64,000 nt of DNA from Diphasiastrum complanatum (taxonomy: Eukaryota; Streptophyta; Lycopodiopsida; Lycopodiales; Lycopodiaceae): NCBI GenBank assembly GCA_029204225.1, contig CM055097.1, positions 3,182,620-3,246,619 on the forward strand. The letters are read 5' to 3'. Made by a program: the position numbers and the translations under genes. The notes under the pieces were generated by a model, which saw only the letters and a program-made list of their open reading frames with translations, was not told where the DNA came from and did not search any database. The first letter of the stretch is position 1, and every line of letters begins with the position of its first letter. This document shows, in pieces, positions 63,056 through 64,000 of the stretch.

Positions 63056-63087
<32 letters not shown>
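63056..63087. repeat. (CT)n microsatellite upstream of the methyltransferase gene
   Basis: Sixteen CT units (GA on the gene's strand). GA-rich promoter arrays can bind BPC-type factors in plants; that role is an inference here. Confidence 0.95.
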
Positions 63088-63090
<3 letters not shown>

Positions 63091-64000
63091 GGCTAAACAA
63101 TTTAACCACCTCAAGCAATAGTTACTTGTTTTTCTCTCTTTCTCTCAAAGGAATCTTAGGACAATATCTAAAGGCTGAACAATTTAAGCACCTATGACCT
63201 CAGCCATAGTTCTTTTCACTTGGTTTCTTTTTTGGCCACTAGAGCAACTAGTTAGTTATATGTATAAGTTACACAACAAGCATAACTAATTTCCTAGGTT
63301 TGAAGCAAGCTCCTAGTGTCTCTTGTGTCTACCTAGAAAATAATTTAATCCTTGCTCATCAACTTTGCAAATAATGCCCTTGTCCAACTCACCACTCAAG
63401 TGCATTGGGATAAAATAAGTATTGTTCTTTACCTTGTAAAAATTTATCTTCATTCTTTTAACTTAAGAGGGTTTTCATCAAATAAGTCTAAAATGAACTA
63501 TTGAGCTATCTTAAACACAACTACAAATATGGGGCTGGCACCTTTGCCACACACATAAGACGCGGCCCATGTTTGGCCTGTAAGGCCTAGCGTGGTAGTT
63601 TTCGTGGCAATCAATGGCAACAGACGAGTGGTAGTGCCATGTTGCCAAAATTTTCAATTGATGACAACTTTAAATTTGAGATTTTTGTAACAAAATTAAA
63701 GAATGTAGTAATGCAATGACTACTCAGAAAACATAGCAACTTCAAGCTTATCATTCTCGATGCCTTCACATATCCTCCCTCTCCTCTTATGTGTTGCTAA
63801 AGGGTGTCTTAGTTTTTGTAAAGTTGTCCTATGTACTTGAGGCCATATTCATTTTTCCATTCTAAGTATCCTTAGTGACTTTGGCCGTTTACTAGTACTT
63901 TTGGTTTTGCGGACTATTGAGATTTTGCTTGAGTTTGCGATAAGATATGTTGGAATTTGGTTAGTGTTGTACAATCACTCTTCAAATGTACATGTTCTTT
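63088..64000. other. No recognisable gene at the right end
   Basis: AT-rich DNA with no supported feature. Confidence 0.4.

Overview
This is nuclear DNA from a land plant, most likely a fern or another seed-free vascular plant. The evidence is a PLS-type PPR protein with a DYW deaminase domain, a COMT-family O-methyltransferase with a short GT-AG intron, an RMA-type RING E3 ligase, several Copia and Gypsy LTR retrotransposons, LINE debris, and long GA/CT, GT and poly-C tracts. The lineage is an inference from family resemblance; no search was run.

Layout. 0.57-1.54 kb: a broken gene for a centromere-type histone H3 (CENH3-like). 2.2-5.6 kb: two decayed Copia gag regions. 5.6-8.97 kb: no gene seen. 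8.97-10.25 kb (+): an unrecognised gene with two in-frame stops. It faces, tail to tail, a Ulp1-like protease pseudogene (minus, 11.8-10.97 kb) with a second copy of its last exon. 12.0-12.66 kb: a Copia LTR with its primer-binding site. 14.65-17.92 kb: a non-autonomous LTR element with two LTRs and one unrecognised gag-like protein. 19.29-20.07 kb (minus): an intact RING gene. 20.5-27 kb: a Copia gag scrap and a minus-strand Gypsy element split by unrelated DNA. 29.3-31.64 kb: a 5'-truncated Copia whose 3' LTR ends just upstream of the intact PPR-DYW frame (31.74-33.94 kb). 36.1-36.5 kb: a MITE-like element. 39.7-48.9 kb: three head-to-tail copies of a 3-3.6 kb repeat, two of which carry a 96-bp palindrome. 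49.5-52 kb: LINE and Copia remnants. 52.25-58.65 kb: a complete but dead Copia element with both LTRs. 61.56-62.81 kb (minus): an intact two-exon O-methyltransferase gene.

The host genes that look functional are the RING ligase (ER quality control), the PPR-DYW protein (organelle C-to-U RNA editing) and the O-methyltransferase (phenylpropanoid-type methylation). They share no pathway; they are islands among retroelements. The most unusual items are the CENH3-like locus with its proline-rich tail and C-terminal extension, the perfect palindrome inside the tandem array, the pol-less LTR element with its own protein, the facing Ulp1-like and unknown genes, and the LTR next to the PPR gene.
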